The notes under the pieces: model-generated | Seen by the model: the letters and a program-made list of their open reading frames with translations, nothing else | What the model was told of the DNA's origin: nothing | Database searches by the model: none | DNA from: Buchnera aphidicola (Aphis aurantii) | GTDB lineage: Bacteria > Pseudomonadota > Gammaproteobacteria > Enterobacterales > Enterobacteriaceae | Reading direction: 5' to 3' | DNA: 64,000 nt | Assembly (NCBI RefSeq): GCF_039388985.1 | Contig: NZ_CP135021.1 | Span: 434,001 to 498,000 of the forward strand | Position numbers and translations under genes: made by a program | In this document: positions 50,623 through 61,671 of the stretch, one piece after another | Layout: every line of letters starts with the position of its first letter | Numbering within the stretch: the stretch's first letter is position 1

Positions 50623-51474
50623 ATGAGCGAACTTAATGTAGTAAATGATATTAATCATGCGGGCAATTGGTTAATACGAAATCAAGAATTATTATTAGGA
50701 TATATAATTAATTTAATGTCATCTATTGTAATTTTAATCGCTGGCATGTTTGTATCAAAAATAATATCTAACGGAGTAAATCAAATATTAATTACTAGAC
50801 ATATCGACGCAACTATTGCTGGTTTTCTTTCTACATTAATGAGATATATTATTATTACTTTTACATTAATTGCAGCATTAGGAAGAATCGGAGTTCAAAC
50901 AAATTCTGTTATTGCTATTTTAGGTGCTGCGGGAATGGCTATTGGATTAGCTCTTCAAGGTTCTCTATCTAATTTTGCAGCAGGTGTGTTATTAGTTACA
51001 TTGAGACCATTAAAAACAGGAGAATATGTAAATTTAGGTAATGTAGCAGGAACAGTTTTAAATATTCATATTTTTTATACAACTTTGCGTACTTTAGATG
51101 GTAAAATTGTAGTTGTTCCTAATAATAAAATTATTTCTGGAAATATTATTAATTATTCAAGAGAACCTGCCCGAAGAAATGAATTTTCTATTAGTGTTTC
51201 ATATGATACAGATATTGACTTAGTAATAAAAGTATTGCGAAAAGTGATAGAAAAAGAAGATAGAGTTATAAAAAATCGAGACATTGTAATTGGTTTAAGT
51301 GAACTAGCACCATCTTCTTTAAATTTTATTGTTCGATGTTGGAGTAATACAGATGAATTAAATTCAGTATATTGGGATCTAATGGCTGCATTTAAAAAAG
51401 CATTGGATCAAAATAATATTAATATTCCTTTTCCACAAATAGATGTTCATCTTTATAATAAGAATAAATATTAA
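50623..51474 (+). CDS. mscS: Small-conductance mechanosensitive channel MscS
   Basis: The 283-residue protein (E. coli 286) has three membrane helices, the pore-lining TM3 in GAAGMAIGLALQGSLSNFAAGV (about residues 101-122), and a beta-rich cytoplasmic cage with VPNNKIISGNIINYSREPARRNEF. It opens under membrane tension to release solutes on hypo-osmotic shock. Placement after pgk-fbaA is as in E. coli. Retention suggests osmotic changes inside the host cell or during transmission. Confidence 0.96.
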   Translation: MSELNVVNDINHAGNWLIRNQELLLGYIINLMSSIVILIAGMFVSKIISNGVNQILITRHIDATIAGFLSTLMRYIIITFTLIAALGRIGVQTNSVIAILGAAGMAIGLALQGSLSNFAAGVLLVTLRPLKTGEYVNLGNVAGTVLNIHIFYTTLRTLDGKIVVVPNNKIISGNIINYSREPARRNEFSISVSYDTDIDLVIKVLRKVIEKEDRVIKNRDIVIGLSELAPSSLNFIVRCWSNTDELNSVYWDLMAAFKKALDQNNINIPFPQIDVHLYNKNKY

Positions 51475-51520
51475 ATTCTAGATTTGATATTTGAAATTTA
51501 TTTTAAATTAAAAGGTTCTT

Positions 51521-54500
51521 ATGTTTTTTTTATATGAATTTAATCAATTAAATATACTTTTTTTAAAAGTATGTGAAATTATTAAAAAAAAACCACTTCC
51601 TTATATTTTCGAAAAAGAAATTATTATTCATGATAATAAAGTACTATTACAGTACCTAAATATATTTACAGCAAACTATACAGGTATTTCGTCGGATTTT
51701 AAACTAATTCACCCAAATATTTATATTTTTGAAATATTTAAAAAAATAATACCTAAAAATTCAATTAAAAATATTTTACAACAAACAACTAATATTTGGA
51801 AAATCATGAAAATTATTGAAGAAAAAAATTTTTTTGAAAATATCAATACAAATGATAATAAAACAAAAAAATTTGAATTTTCGTTATTCATGGAAAATTT
51901 ATTTCAACAATATATATTATATAGACCAAAATGGATTGAAGAATGGAAACAATCAACAAAAAAAATATCAAAAATTTACTTAGAAAAATCATGGCAAATC
52001 AAATTATGGAATGCCATTATAGATGACAATAAAAATTTGAATCAAAACATAAATAATTTTGCAAATTTATTTGATAAATTTAATAATTTAATAAAAAAAA
52101 AAAACATAGCACTTCCAAAACGAATTTTTATTATCTGGTCAATTGCTATAAATCCGTCATATATAGAAATATTTCAAAAAATAAGTACATATACTAATGT
52201 ATATTTTTTATATTTAACTGCCTATAAAAATAGCATTATTTATCATGAAAATTGTTTATATAATACATTATCTAATGTACCAATTAAAAATAATTCTCCT
52301 TATAGATTAGAAGAATTATGGGGAAAATATGAACATGTTTATCTACTTTTTATAAAAAATTTTAAAAATTCTAAAATTAAAAAATATTTTAATACATATC
52401 ATAAAAATGACTTGTTAAATAATATTAAAAATAATATTTTAAATTTCAAAAAAAACAAACAATTACTAAAAAAAACTTTCAATCCAAAAGATAATTCAAT
52501 TTCTATAAATATTTGTTATAGCGAACAACATGAAATTGAAGTGTTATATAAAATATTAATAGAAATTCTTAATAATGATAAAGATATAGAATTTCATGAT
52601 ATTGTTGTTACTTCATTCAAATTAAATAATTATATAACATATATTAATTCTATATTTAAATTAAAAAATCAAGAAAAAATATCTTTTTATATTTCTCAAA
52701 ATAACTGTAAAAAAACACAACAAATATTTTATACTTTTAATAAAATATTAGAATTATCTGATATTCGATTTAATAATGAAGAAGTTTTAGAATTACTTGA
52801 TTTGCCAATGATATCAAAAAATTTTAATATTTCAGAAGAAGAAATAAAAATTTTATATAATTGGATTGAATCTACAAATATTAGATGGGGGATAAATGAA
52901 AAACATAAAGATAATTTAAATTTTTTAAAAATTAATCAAAATACTTGGTTTTATGGAATTGAAAAATTATTACTAAGTTATGCAATAAATGAAAAAAATA
53001 AAATTTGGAATAATATTTTATCATGTATTTCTATTGATTTATCTAAGTCAGAATTAATAGGAAAATTATCATATTTAATTAATATACTAAATAAATGGCG
53101 TGTAATTTTATCCAGAAAAAAACAAATAAAATGCTGGCATTCATTATTTAAGTCTTTTTCAAAGGATTTTTTGAATAATCAATCCGAGTTGAAATACATT
53201 TTAACAATGATGAATCAAAATTGGGAAAAAATGATTGATGATATTATATTATCTAATTATCAAAAAAAAATATCTATTAAGATTTTACAAAAAAATTTTT
53301 TATACATGACAAAAAAAATAAATACTCAAAAATTTAAATTAGGAGCTATAAATTTCTGCCATCCCTCTTTAGTATGTTATATACCATTTAAAATGGTATT
53401 TGTGATAGGATTAGACTCTAAGGGAATAATGAAAAAAAGTAATACCGATCATTTAAATCTTTTAAAAGATTATCCTTTAATAACTGACATTAATATTGAT
53501 GATATAACATTTCATATATTCCTGAAAAACTTAATTGCTGCTCAAAAGTATTTTTATATGAGTTATATTGGATACTCATCAAAAAATGAAAATAAAATAA
53601 ATCCATGTATATTAATTGAACAACTAATTCATTATATAGCATTACACTTTTATATTAAAAAAGATGAAAAGTTAAAAATAGAAGATAATATAAAAAAAAT
53701 ATCACATTATCTTGTAAAAACACACAAAAAAGAACATATTTATAACAAAATACATACAAAAATAATAAAACATAAAAATAAAAATAATATTAAAAATATT
53801 CATCAAATATTTTTTAAAAATATACTTAATATAGAGAATTCTAAAAAACAAAATTTTTTAATTAATTTAAAAGATTTAATATGTTTTTGGAAACATCCAA
53901 TACGATATTTTTTTAACTTTACATTAAATACAAATTTTGCAATACAAAAAAAACTACTAACTACTGAACCTTTTATTATTAATCAATTAGAAAATTTTAA
54001 AATAAGTAATTTTTTATTAGAAAGCATGATAAATAATAAAGATTTACAAAATATATTAGAACAAATAAAATTATCTGGAATATTACCATATAAAAATTTC
54101 GGAGAAATAGCTTTAAGAAATAAATATAAAGAAATAGAACAAACAGCGCAAATAATTCATCAATATAGATTACTTCCTCAAGAAAAAGCATTTAATCTTA
54201 AAATAGAAAAATATTGTATCGAAGGAACTTTAAAAGAAATACAAAAAACCGGCTTACTCAGATGGAAAGTTAATTCAATTAATTATTCTGATCGAATATC
54301 ATTATGGTTAGAACATTTAATTTACTGTATTTTAGGAGGTATTGGTGAAAGTAAAATTATAGGACATAAAAAACAAATATTTTCATTTCATTCTTTATCA
54401 TATGATCAATCATATAATTATTTATTAGATTATATTGAGGGATATATAAAAGGAATTAATAATCCTTTGTTGTTAACCAAGTCAGGTTCTGCTTGGTTTG

Positions 54501-54736
54501 ATCAAGTCTATGATATTAAAAATCATTGTATTTATAAAAATCCAGAAATTAAAAGAAAAGCATATAAAACATTATATGATACATGGACAGGAAACTCCTA
54601 TAAAAAAGGAGAAAAAGAAGATATTTACATTCAAAAAATAACTTCTATACTAGATGTAAAAAAAATTTGTCATATTTCTAAAAAATGGTTAACTCCAATA
54701 TTACAACATAAAAAAATTAATGAAAAAAAAACTTAA
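51521..54736 (+). CDS. recC: Exodeoxyribonuclease V subunit gamma
   Basis: The 1071-residue protein (E. coli 1122) is the RecBCD subunit with a dead helicase/nuclease fold that recognises Chi and splits the duplex. Sequence is weakly conserved and AT-driven (very Lys, Asn and Ile rich) but VYFLYLTAYKNSI-like N-terminal segments, NFCHPSLVCYIPFKMVFVIGLD and DLICFWKHPIRYFFN match RecC. It overlaps recB by 17 bases; ptrA, which lies between the two in E. coli, is gone. Confidence 0.93.
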   Translation: MFFLYEFNQLNILFLKVCEIIKKKPLPYIFEKEIIIHDNKVLLQYLNIFTANYTGISSDFKLIHPNIYIFEIFKKIIPKNSIKNILQQTTNIWKIMKIIEEKNFFENINTNDNKTKKFEFSLFMENLFQQYILYRPKWIEEWKQSTKKISKIYLEKSWQIKLWNAIIDDNKNLNQNINNFANLFDKFNNLIKKKNIALPKRIFIIWSIAINPSYIEIFQKISTYTNVYFLYLTAYKNSIIYHENCLYNTLSNVPIKNNSPYRLEELWGKYEHVYLLFIKNFKNSKIKKYFNTYHKNDLLNNIKNNILNFKKNKQLLKKTFNPKDNSISINICYSEQHEIEVLYKILIEILNNDKDIEFHDIVVTSFKLNNYITYINSIFKLKNQEKISFYISQNNCKKTQQIFYTFNKILELSDIRFNNEEVLELLDLPMISKNFNISEEEIKILYNWIESTNIRWGINEKHKDNLNFLKINQNTWFYGIEKLLLSYAINEKNKIWNNILSCISIDLSKSELIGKLSYLINILNKWRVILSRKKQIKCWHSLFKSFSKDFLNNQSELKYILTMMNQNWEKMIDDIILSNYQKKISIKILQKNFLYMTKKINTQKFKLGAINFCHPSLVCYIPFKMVFVIGLDSKGIMKKSNTDHLNLLKDYPLITDINIDDITFHIFLKNLIAAQKYFYMSYIGYSSKNENKINPCILIEQLIHYIALHFYIKKDEKLKIEDNIKKISHYLVKTHKKEHIYNKIHTKIIKHKNKNNIKNIHQIFFKNILNIENSKKQNFLINLKDLICFWKHPIRYFFNFTLNTNFAIQKKLLTTEPFIINQLENFKISNFLLESMINNKDLQNILEQIKLSGILPYKNFGEIALRNKYKEIEQTAQIIHQYRLLPQEKAFNLKIEKYCIEGTLKEIQKTGLLRWKVNSINYSDRISLWLEHLIYCILGGIGESKIIGHKKQIFSFHSLSYDQSYNYLLDYIEGYIKGINNPLLLTKSGSAWFDQVYDIKNHCIYKNPEIKRKAYKTLYDTWTGNSYKKGEKEDIYIQKITSILDVKKICHISKKWLTPILQHKKINEKKT

Positions 54737-57700
54737 TATATTTGATATATCTTTAAATGGTATAAATTTAATTGAAGCTTCTGCTGGAACTGGAAAAACT
54801 ACTTCAATTGTACTCATGTATTTACGTTTATTACTTGGAATCAGAAATAAAAAAAATACTAGACCATTATTAATACAAGAAATATTAATAGTCACTTTTA
54901 CTAATTTTGCTAAAAATGAAATATGTAAAAGAATTAAGCAAAATATTGAACAATTATACCTATATTTTATTACTAAAAATACTAATAATTTTATTTTAAT
55001 ACCATTTTTAAAAAAAATTAAAAATTTAGAAGAATCTATATATTTTTTAGAGCGAGCAAAAAAAAATATAAATCATATGGCTGTTTATACAATACATGAA
55101 TTTAGCAAAAATACTTTAAAAGTAAATTTTCTTAAAATTAATGAAAAAATAATTGACAACGAAAATCTACTATTCTTACAAGCCGTAGAAGATTTTTGGA
55201 GATCGTATTTTTATAAAGTCCCAAAAGATATAATCAATATAATTTTAAAAGATTATAAAAATCCAGAATCTTTAGCATCTGATTTAAAACCAATATTTAA
55301 TTTTAGTAAAGTATATTTTAAAAAAAAGTTTACTAAAAATCAAAATATTATAAACTGTCATGAAGAAAATATTAAAATAATAAATCATTTTAAACAAAAA
55401 TGGTTAAAATATCATCTAATTATGTCAAGTATTATGATGACACTAAAACTTAATAAAAAAATATATAATGAACATAATATATCTAGATGGATCCAAAATA
55501 TTACAAAATGGGCTCAATCTAAAACTATAGATTATCATATCCCAATTATCTTAAAATATTTTTTACATAAAAAGATTATACAAAATAAAAAAAATGATCA
55601 ACCTCTATTTCATACATTTTTTGAAGATATTGAAGAAATAATAAAACAAAAGTTTTCTTTAAAAAATATTATCTTATTTGAAGCTATAAAAACAGTAGTT
55701 AAATTTTTAAAAAAAGAAAAACAAAAAAGATCTTTATTAGGATTTAATGATTTATTAAGTATTCTTTTAAAATATATCAAAAAAGATAAAAAATTAAGAA
55801 AATCTATAATTAAAAAATATCCGATAACATTCATTGATGAATTTCAAGATACTGATTTTCAACAATATCAAATTTTTGATATTTTATATAATACCAGCAA
55901 AAAAAATACTGCACTATTTTTAGTAGGAGATCCAAAACAATCAATATATAGTTTTAGAGGTGCAGATATTTTTTCTTATTTATATGCTAAATCTAAGATT
56001 AAAAAATATTATTATCTTGATATTAACTGGAGATCTTCAATAGATATGTGTCAAGCTGTAAATGATCTATTTTTTAGAAATAAAAATCCATTTTTTTTAA
56101 AAGATATTTCATTTTCAAAGGTTTCTTCTGCATTACAAAATAAAAATATACAATTCAAAATACGAGGAAAAATTCAAAAACCTATAAGTTTTTTCTTTAA
56201 AAAAGAAGAAAAAATACATATCAAGGATTACCAAGAATGGATTTCAAAACAGTGTGCGAATGAAATCTGTTATTGGTTACTTTGCGCTAAAAAAAATGAA
56301 GCTATATTAATTAATCAAAATCAAGAAAAAATTTTAAAAGAAAGCGATATTGTTATATTAGTAAGAAATAAAAACGAAGCAAAAATTATTCAAAACTCAT
56401 TAGATAAAGTTAATATTAAATCTATTTATTCATCTTCTAATAAAAATATATTTCAAACTAATGATGCTTATGAACTTCTTATAATACTTCAAACAATTCT
56501 ACAACCAACTAATATTACATTATTAAAACAATCTATATTTACGCATATATTTTATAAAATTTTATTAGAAGGAAATAAACAAAAAAAAATAGAAAAATCA
56601 TATTTTATAACAAAAAAATTATATAAATATCGTGAAATGTGGAAAAATATAGGAATTTTTTATACTGTTAAAGCTATAATCATAGATTATCAAAAATATT
56701 CTAACAATACAAACAAATATGAATATTATCAAAAAAATATAAACTTTTTGCATATAGCAGAATTGCTAGAAAAACAATCAGAATATTTTTCTCAAGATTC
56801 TTCTTTAATCAGATGGTTTCAAAAAAAAATATTAGATAAAAAAAATATATTAGAGAATGAACATGTTAGATATTTTAAACAATCTAAAACGATAAAAATT
56901 ATCACTATACATAAAGCTAAAGGATTAGAATATCCTATAGTTTGGATCCCATTTGCTGGAACTTATCAAAAATCAAAATCATATTTATATCACGATCAAA
57001 AAAAATTAAAAATATTTTTCGATTTAGATCAAAGTCAAGAAACTGAAAAAATATCAGACGAAGAACGATTATCAGAAGATCTACGTTTTTTATATGTTGC
57101 CATTACAAGAAGTATTTATCATTGTAGTTTTGGAATGGGAGATATTATCAATAAAAAAAATCAAAAAAAAAATAATAACCATAAAAGCGCTTTAGGATAT
57201 ATTATACAACGCGGAAATTATATGAATTATACTAATTTGATAAGTGAAATAAACTTATTACATAAAAAATCATATATGACAATTAAATATGATACGATTA
57301 ATGTTCAGTTTTCTTATTCTAGAGAAGATATATATTTATTATCACCTCCTATATCTTTAATAAAAAAAACAAAAAATTGTTTTCAAATAACAAGTTTTAC
57401 AAAATTTAAAAAAGAAAATTCGTCTATTAATACCAATTACAATAATTGTGATATAAATTATAGTTTTAATTCCAAAAAAATAACATTAGCAAATTTTCCA
57501 AGAGGAAAAAATATCGGAATTTTTATACATTATATATTAAATAAAATTGATTTTTCAAAAAAATTAAATATTGATTTTTTTTTAAAAGTTTTAAAAAAAT
57601 ATGAATTTTCAGAAAAATGGGCTCCAATATTAATGTCTTGGATAGATAGTATTATAAATATAAGATTTAAGAATATAAATTTTAGTTTATCTATGTTAAA

Positions 57701-58190
57701 AAAAAATCAATATGTAAAAGAAATGAAATTTTTTTTACCTATACAAAAAACATTAAATAGTACAAATTTTAATAATATTATTCAATCTTTTGATCCAATT
57801 TCTTCGCTAACTTCTAAAATATCTTTTAATTCAACAAAGGGAATTTTAAAAGGATCTATTGATTTAGTTTTTTTTTGGGAAAAAAAGTATTATATAATAG
57901 ATTATAAATCTAATTATTTAGGTGATAATAACAATTCTTATTCTTTTGAAAAAATAAAAAATGAAATAATTAAAAATAGATATGATATACAATATCAAAT
58001 ATATACAATTGCATTACATCAATATTTAAAGAAAAAAATAAAAAAATATACATATAAAAATCATTTTGGTGGAATATTTTATATGTTTTTAAGGGGGATA
58101 GAAAAAGAAAAAAATAATAGTATTTTTTATATTGTTCCGGAGTATTCCTTAGTGGAAAAATTAGTTAATTTACTTTTATTGAAAAATTAA
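54720..58190 (+). CDS. recB: Exodeoxyribonuclease V subunit beta (RecB helicase-nuclease)
   Basis: The 1156-residue protein (E. coli 1180) is a 3'-5' SF1 helicase with a C-terminal nuclease. The Walker A LIEASAGTGKTTS is near residue 20, Walker B FIDEFQDTDFQQYQIF near 373, motif III-IV GDPKQSIYSFRGAD near 400, and motif V-VI TIHKAKGLEYPIVW and LRFLYVAITRS near 730-800. The nuclease core GSIDLVFF..YYIIDYKSN (two Asp and Lys) near residues 1045-1062 is intact. An A9 run right after ATG is in frame. recD follows by 12 bases. Confidence 0.96.
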   Translation: MKKKLNIFDISLNGINLIEASAGTGKTTSIVLMYLRLLLGIRNKKNTRPLLIQEILIVTFTNFAKNEICKRIKQNIEQLYLYFITKNTNNFILIPFLKKIKNLEESIYFLERAKKNINHMAVYTIHEFSKNTLKVNFLKINEKIIDNENLLFLQAVEDFWRSYFYKVPKDIINIILKDYKNPESLASDLKPIFNFSKVYFKKKFTKNQNIINCHEENIKIINHFKQKWLKYHLIMSSIMMTLKLNKKIYNEHNISRWIQNITKWAQSKTIDYHIPIILKYFLHKKIIQNKKNDQPLFHTFFEDIEEIIKQKFSLKNIILFEAIKTVVKFLKKEKQKRSLLGFNDLLSILLKYIKKDKKLRKSIIKKYPITFIDEFQDTDFQQYQIFDILYNTSKKNTALFLVGDPKQSIYSFRGADIFSYLYAKSKIKKYYYLDINWRSSIDMCQAVNDLFFRNKNPFFLKDISFSKVSSALQNKNIQFKIRGKIQKPISFFFKKEEKIHIKDYQEWISKQCANEICYWLLCAKKNEAILINQNQEKILKESDIVILVRNKNEAKIIQNSLDKVNIKSIYSSSNKNIFQTNDAYELLIILQTILQPTNITLLKQSIFTHIFYKILLEGNKQKKIEKSYFITKKLYKYREMWKNIGIFYTVKAIIIDYQKYSNNTNKYEYYQKNINFLHIAELLEKQSEYFSQDSSLIRWFQKKILDKKNILENEHVRYFKQSKTIKIITIHKAKGLEYPIVWIPFAGTYQKSKSYLYHDQKKLKIFFDLDQSQETEKISDEERLSEDLRFLYVAITRSIYHCSFGMGDIINKKNQKKNNNHKSALGYIIQRGNYMNYTNLISEINLLHKKSYMTIKYDTINVQFSYSREDIYLLSPPISLIKKTKNCFQITSFTKFKKENSSINTNYNNCDINYSFNSKKITLANFPRGKNIGIFIHYILNKIDFSKKLNIDFFLKVLKKYEFSEKWAPILMSWIDSIINIRFKNINFSLSMLKKNQYVKEMKFFLPIQKTLNSTNFNNIIQSFDPISSLTSKISFNSTKGILKGSIDLVFFWEKKYYIIDYKSNYLGDNNNSYSFEKIKNEIIKNRYDIQYQIYTIALHQYLKKKIKKYTYKNHFGGIFYMFLRGIEKEKNNSIFYIVPEYSLVEKLVNLLLLKN

Positions 58191-58202
58191 ATAATTATTT
58201 AA

Positions 58203-60014
58203 ATGAAAAAATTATTAAGAGATTTAGAAAAAAAGAAAATAATACGTATGATTGATGTTGTCTTTTCACAATTTATTTCTAAAAAAAATAATATTATTAT
58301 GCTGGTCGCAGCTTGTGTAAGCTTTGAAAGCAATAATGGTTATCTTTATTTGCCACTTGAATATTTTAAAAAAAATAATTTTTTTTCTACTAAAAATCCA
58401 AAAATTATTAAAAAAATATTATTTATCTTAAACCAAAAAAAAATAAACTGGCATTTAGAATTATTAAATCATCACGCTTTTAACAATGGAAACATTGTAA
58501 CACCATTCGTTTTTGTGCAAAAAAAAATTTATCTTTATAAGATATGGAAAGCAAAAAAAAATATTTTTCAATATTTAAATCAAAAACAAACAAGTACTAA
58601 ATTTCATTTAATAAAAAATTATAAATTTTTAGACGAATTATTTCCTAGTAGAATATATAATTCCCAAAAAATAGCTATAGCATTGAGTTTAATTAATCAA
58701 ATCCTTTTTATTTTAGGAGGTCCTGGTACAGGAAAAACTACCACAATAATAACAATTATTATTGCGTTAATAAAATATTCAGAACAAAATATTAAAATAC
58801 AATTATCCGCACCTACTGGAAAAGCTACAGAACGTTTAATTGAAATATTAAATAATCATTATAAATTTTTAAATTTATATCTATCTAAAGAACAAATTAA
58901 ATGTTCTCTATTAAAACCCGTAACTATACATCAACTATTAGGAATATCTAAAATATCAGATAGAATTTTTTTTAATGAAACTCATCCTTTAAATGTAGAT
59001 GTTTTAATTATTGATGAAGTATCTATGATAGATATTTTAATGATGAATAATATTTTTTTATCTACTAAAAAAAATACTAAAATTATTTTTATTGGCGATC
59101 ATAATCAATTATCTCCAATAGGAATAGGTTCTATTTTAAAAAAAATTTATAATTATTCAAGTCATGGTTATAGTTTAGAAACAACATATTTTTTAAAAAA
59201 AATTACAAAATATTCGAATATATACAATAAAGAAAATAAAAATAATACTTTTTTAATAAGTGATAAAATATGTATTTTAAAAAAAAATTATAGATTTCAA
59301 AAAAATTCAGGAATTTATATAATATCAAATGCAATATATCAATATAAAGAAAAAGTTTTTATTCAATTATTTAAAAATTTAATCCAAAATGTTTTATTTT
59401 ATGAAATTAACTTCGAAAATCAATATAAAGACATGATAGAAAAAATCATTTTTTATAATAAAAGATATTGGGATAAAATAGATAAAAAAGAAAATATCAA
59501 AGAAATAATAAAAATATTTAAAAAACATCAAACACTATGTGTTCTTCGAGAAGGTTTATTCGGGGTAAATAACATAAATAAAATTTTAGAAAAAACAATG
59601 CACAAAAAAAATATTATTAAAAAATTTTTTTTGATCAAAAATCAAATGTGGTATATAGGAAAACCTATTATTATAAATAAAAATAACAAATATTTAAATT
59701 TATCTAATGGCGAAATAGGGATTACTCATTTAAATTATGAAAATAAATTACAAGTATTTTTTTTAAAAAATAATGATAGCATTAAATGTATTCCAATTGA
59801 TTTACTAGAACATTATGAAACCGCTTGGTGTATTACAGTGCATAAAGCACAAGGTTCTGAATTTGATAATATAACATTAATACTTCCGAATAAAAATTCA
59901 GAAATATTAAATAAAGAAATTCTATATACAGCAGTAACTAGATCTCGAAAAAAAATAAGCATATTTTCAAATAAAAAAATATTTATTTTGGCATCAAAAA
60001 AACAAAAAATTTAA
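58203..60014 (+). CDS. recD: Exodeoxyribonuclease V subunit alpha (RecD helicase)
   Basis: The 603-residue protein (E. coli 608) is the fast 5'-3' helicase of RecBCD. Walker A ILGGPGTGKTTTII is near residue 172, APTGKATERL near 205, Walker B LIIDEVSMID near 265, GDHNQLSPIG near 300, and WCITVHKAQGSEFDNITL plus YTAVTRSRKKI near the C-terminus. It completes the recC-recB-recD unit and ends 4 bases from the stop of the convergent argA. Confidence 0.96.
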   Translation: MKKLLRDLEKKKIIRMIDVVFSQFISKKNNIIMLVAACVSFESNNGYLYLPLEYFKKNNFFSTKNPKIIKKILFILNQKKINWHLELLNHHAFNNGNIVTPFVFVQKKIYLYKIWKAKKNIFQYLNQKQTSTKFHLIKNYKFLDELFPSRIYNSQKIAIALSLINQILFILGGPGTGKTTTIITIIIALIKYSEQNIKIQLSAPTGKATERLIEILNNHYKFLNLYLSKEQIKCSLLKPVTIHQLLGISKISDRIFFNETHPLNVDVLIIDEVSMIDILMMNNIFLSTKKNTKIIFIGDHNQLSPIGIGSILKKIYNYSSHGYSLETTYFLKKITKYSNIYNKENKNNTFLISDKICILKKNYRFQKNSGIYIISNAIYQYKEKVFIQLFKNLIQNVLFYEINFENQYKDMIEKIIFYNKRYWDKIDKKENIKEIIKIFKKHQTLCVLREGLFGVNNINKILEKTMHKKNIIKKFFLIKNQMWYIGKPIIINKNNKYLNLSNGEIGITHLNYENKLQVFFLKNNDSIKCIPIDLLEHYETAWCITVHKAQGSEFDNITLILPNKNSEILNKEILYTAVTRSRKKISIFSNKKIFILASKKQKI

Positions 60015-60018
60015 TATT

Positions 60019-61347
60019 TTAGAATAAATCTATTGTTAAAATTTTAGAACAACGTTGATAATTATATATTTTTTTCTTACTTTCAGGAAGAATATTAATA
60101 TTAGAAATCATAAAACCCCTTTCTTGAAACCAATGAATACTATGTGTAGTAAGTACAAATATTTTTTTTAAATTTATTTGTTTAGCATGTAATTTAATTG
60201 TTTTAAGCAACCAGTCACCTCGAGAAGAATTTCGATAATCAGGATGCACTGCAACACAGGCCATTTCTCCTATACTTTCTTTGAAAAAAGGATATAATGC
60301 AGCGCATGCAATAGTTAAATTATCACGTTCAATAATGGTAAATTTATCTACTTCCATTTCTAATTGTTCTCTTGATCTTCGGACTAAAATTCCTTTTTTT
60401 TCTAAAGGTCTAATTAATTCTAAAATTCCACCAATATCATTAATATTAGCTTGTCTAATTTTTTCAGCAGACTCCATAACCATCTGTGTTCCAATACCAT
60501 CACGAGAAAAAAGCTCTTGCAATAAAGCTCCATTTTCGTGATAACTAATTAAATGACTTCTATTAACGCCATTTTTACATGCTTTTATAGAGCCTTTTAG
60601 AAAACGAATTGTTGAAGAAGTATAATCTCCATTTTTTTCTAAATTTTTAATTTTTTTATTAATATCATCAGGAAGTAACTCTGAAATAGTTTTACCTTTA
60701 CCATCAAGAACTCCTTGATTACTACAAAAACCTATCATTTTCTCTGCTTTTAACTTAATGCTGATTTGCGTAGCAATTTCTTCGGAGCTTAAATTAAAAC
60801 TCTCTCCTGTGACAGAAACGGCAACAGGACCAATCAAAACTATATAACTATTTTTTAATTGACAATCAATAGCATTTTTATCAATTCTTCTGATTTTACC
60901 GGTATGAATATAATCTACACCATCATCAATACCTAAAGGTTGTGCAATAATAAAATTTCCGCTAACGACATTAATATTTGCACCTTGAAGAGGGGTGTTA
61001 GTTAAAGTCATTGATAGACGAGCGGTAATATCTAGTTGTAATCTTCCCGCTGCTTGTTTAACTTGCTCTAAACATGCTAAATTAGTTATACGAATATATT
61101 TATGATATAATATTTTAATTTGTTTTTCATTTAAATTTAAATTAATTTGAGGAGCGGCACCATATACAACTACTAATTTAATACCCAAACTATGCAATAA
61201 TCCAATATCATTAATAATACCAAAAAAATTTCCATACTTAATTGCTTCACCACTTAACATAATTACAAATGTTTTTCCACGATGAGCATTAATATAAGGA
61301 ACACTATGGCGAAAACCCTGAACTAATTCAGTAGTACGCTCTTTCAT
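60019..61347 (-). CDS. argA: N-acetylglutamate synthase
   Basis: The 442-residue enzyme (E. coli 443) commits glutamate to arginine synthesis. The N-terminal amino-acid-kinase-like domain ([22 protein letters not shown], and [20 protein letters not shown]) binds the feedback inhibitor arginine in relatives, and the C-terminal GNAT domain has [15 protein letters not shown] for acetyl-CoA. Length and spacing suggest full activity. No clear ARG box is seen upstream. Arginine is an essential amino acid that the symbiont is known to supply to aphids. The recD-argA convergence is as in E. coli. Confidence 0.97.
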   Translation of the reverse strand: MKERTTELVQGFRHSVPYINAHRGKTFVIMLSGEAIKYGNFFGIINDIGLLHSLGIKLVVVYGAAPQINLNLNEKQIKILYHKYIRITNLACLEQVKQAAGRLQLDITARLSMTLTNTPLQGANINVVSGNFIIAQPLGIDDGVDYIHTGKIRRIDKNAIDCQLKNSYIVLIGPVAVSVTGESFNLSSEEIATQISIKLKAEKMIGFCSNQGVLDGKGKTISELLPDDINKKIKNLEKNGDYTSSTIRFLKGSIKACKNGVNRSHLISYHENGALLQELFSRDGIGTQMVMESAEKIRQANINDIGGILELIRPLEKKGILVRRSREQLEMEVDKFTIIERDNLTIACAALYPFFKESIGEMACVAVHPDYRNSSRGDWLLKTIKLHAKQINLKKIFVLTTHSIHWFQERGFMISNINILPESKKKIYNYQRCSKILTIDLF

Positions 61348-61496
61348 AATAATCCTCTTGCTTTTTAACTTAAATCTCTATATTATTTTTTAGTAATTAT
61401 AACTAATTATTTTATAATAAAATTTTTAATTTTTAAAATAAAAATTTTTATCAAGAAGATATAAATTTTGGAAGATTTTTTAAGATGGGATTTATT

Positions 61497-61573
<77 letters not shown>

Positions 61574-61584
61574 TCAGTTAGTAA

Positions 61585-61613
61585 AGAATACATCTTTAAT
61601 AAAAAAAATGCAA
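61585..61613 (-). promoter_or_regulatory. Promoter of initiator tRNA-fMet
   Basis: On the minus strand TTGCAT (complement of 61608-61613) and TATTCT (complement of 61585-61590) are spaced by 17 bases. The -10 element ends 11 bases before the mature tRNA 5' end, so the primary transcript would have a leader of only a few bases. Confidence 0.55.
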
Positions 61614-61671
61614 CCTTTTTTTAAATACATTTGCATAAAAACCAATTTAATATAAATTACATAACATTACG

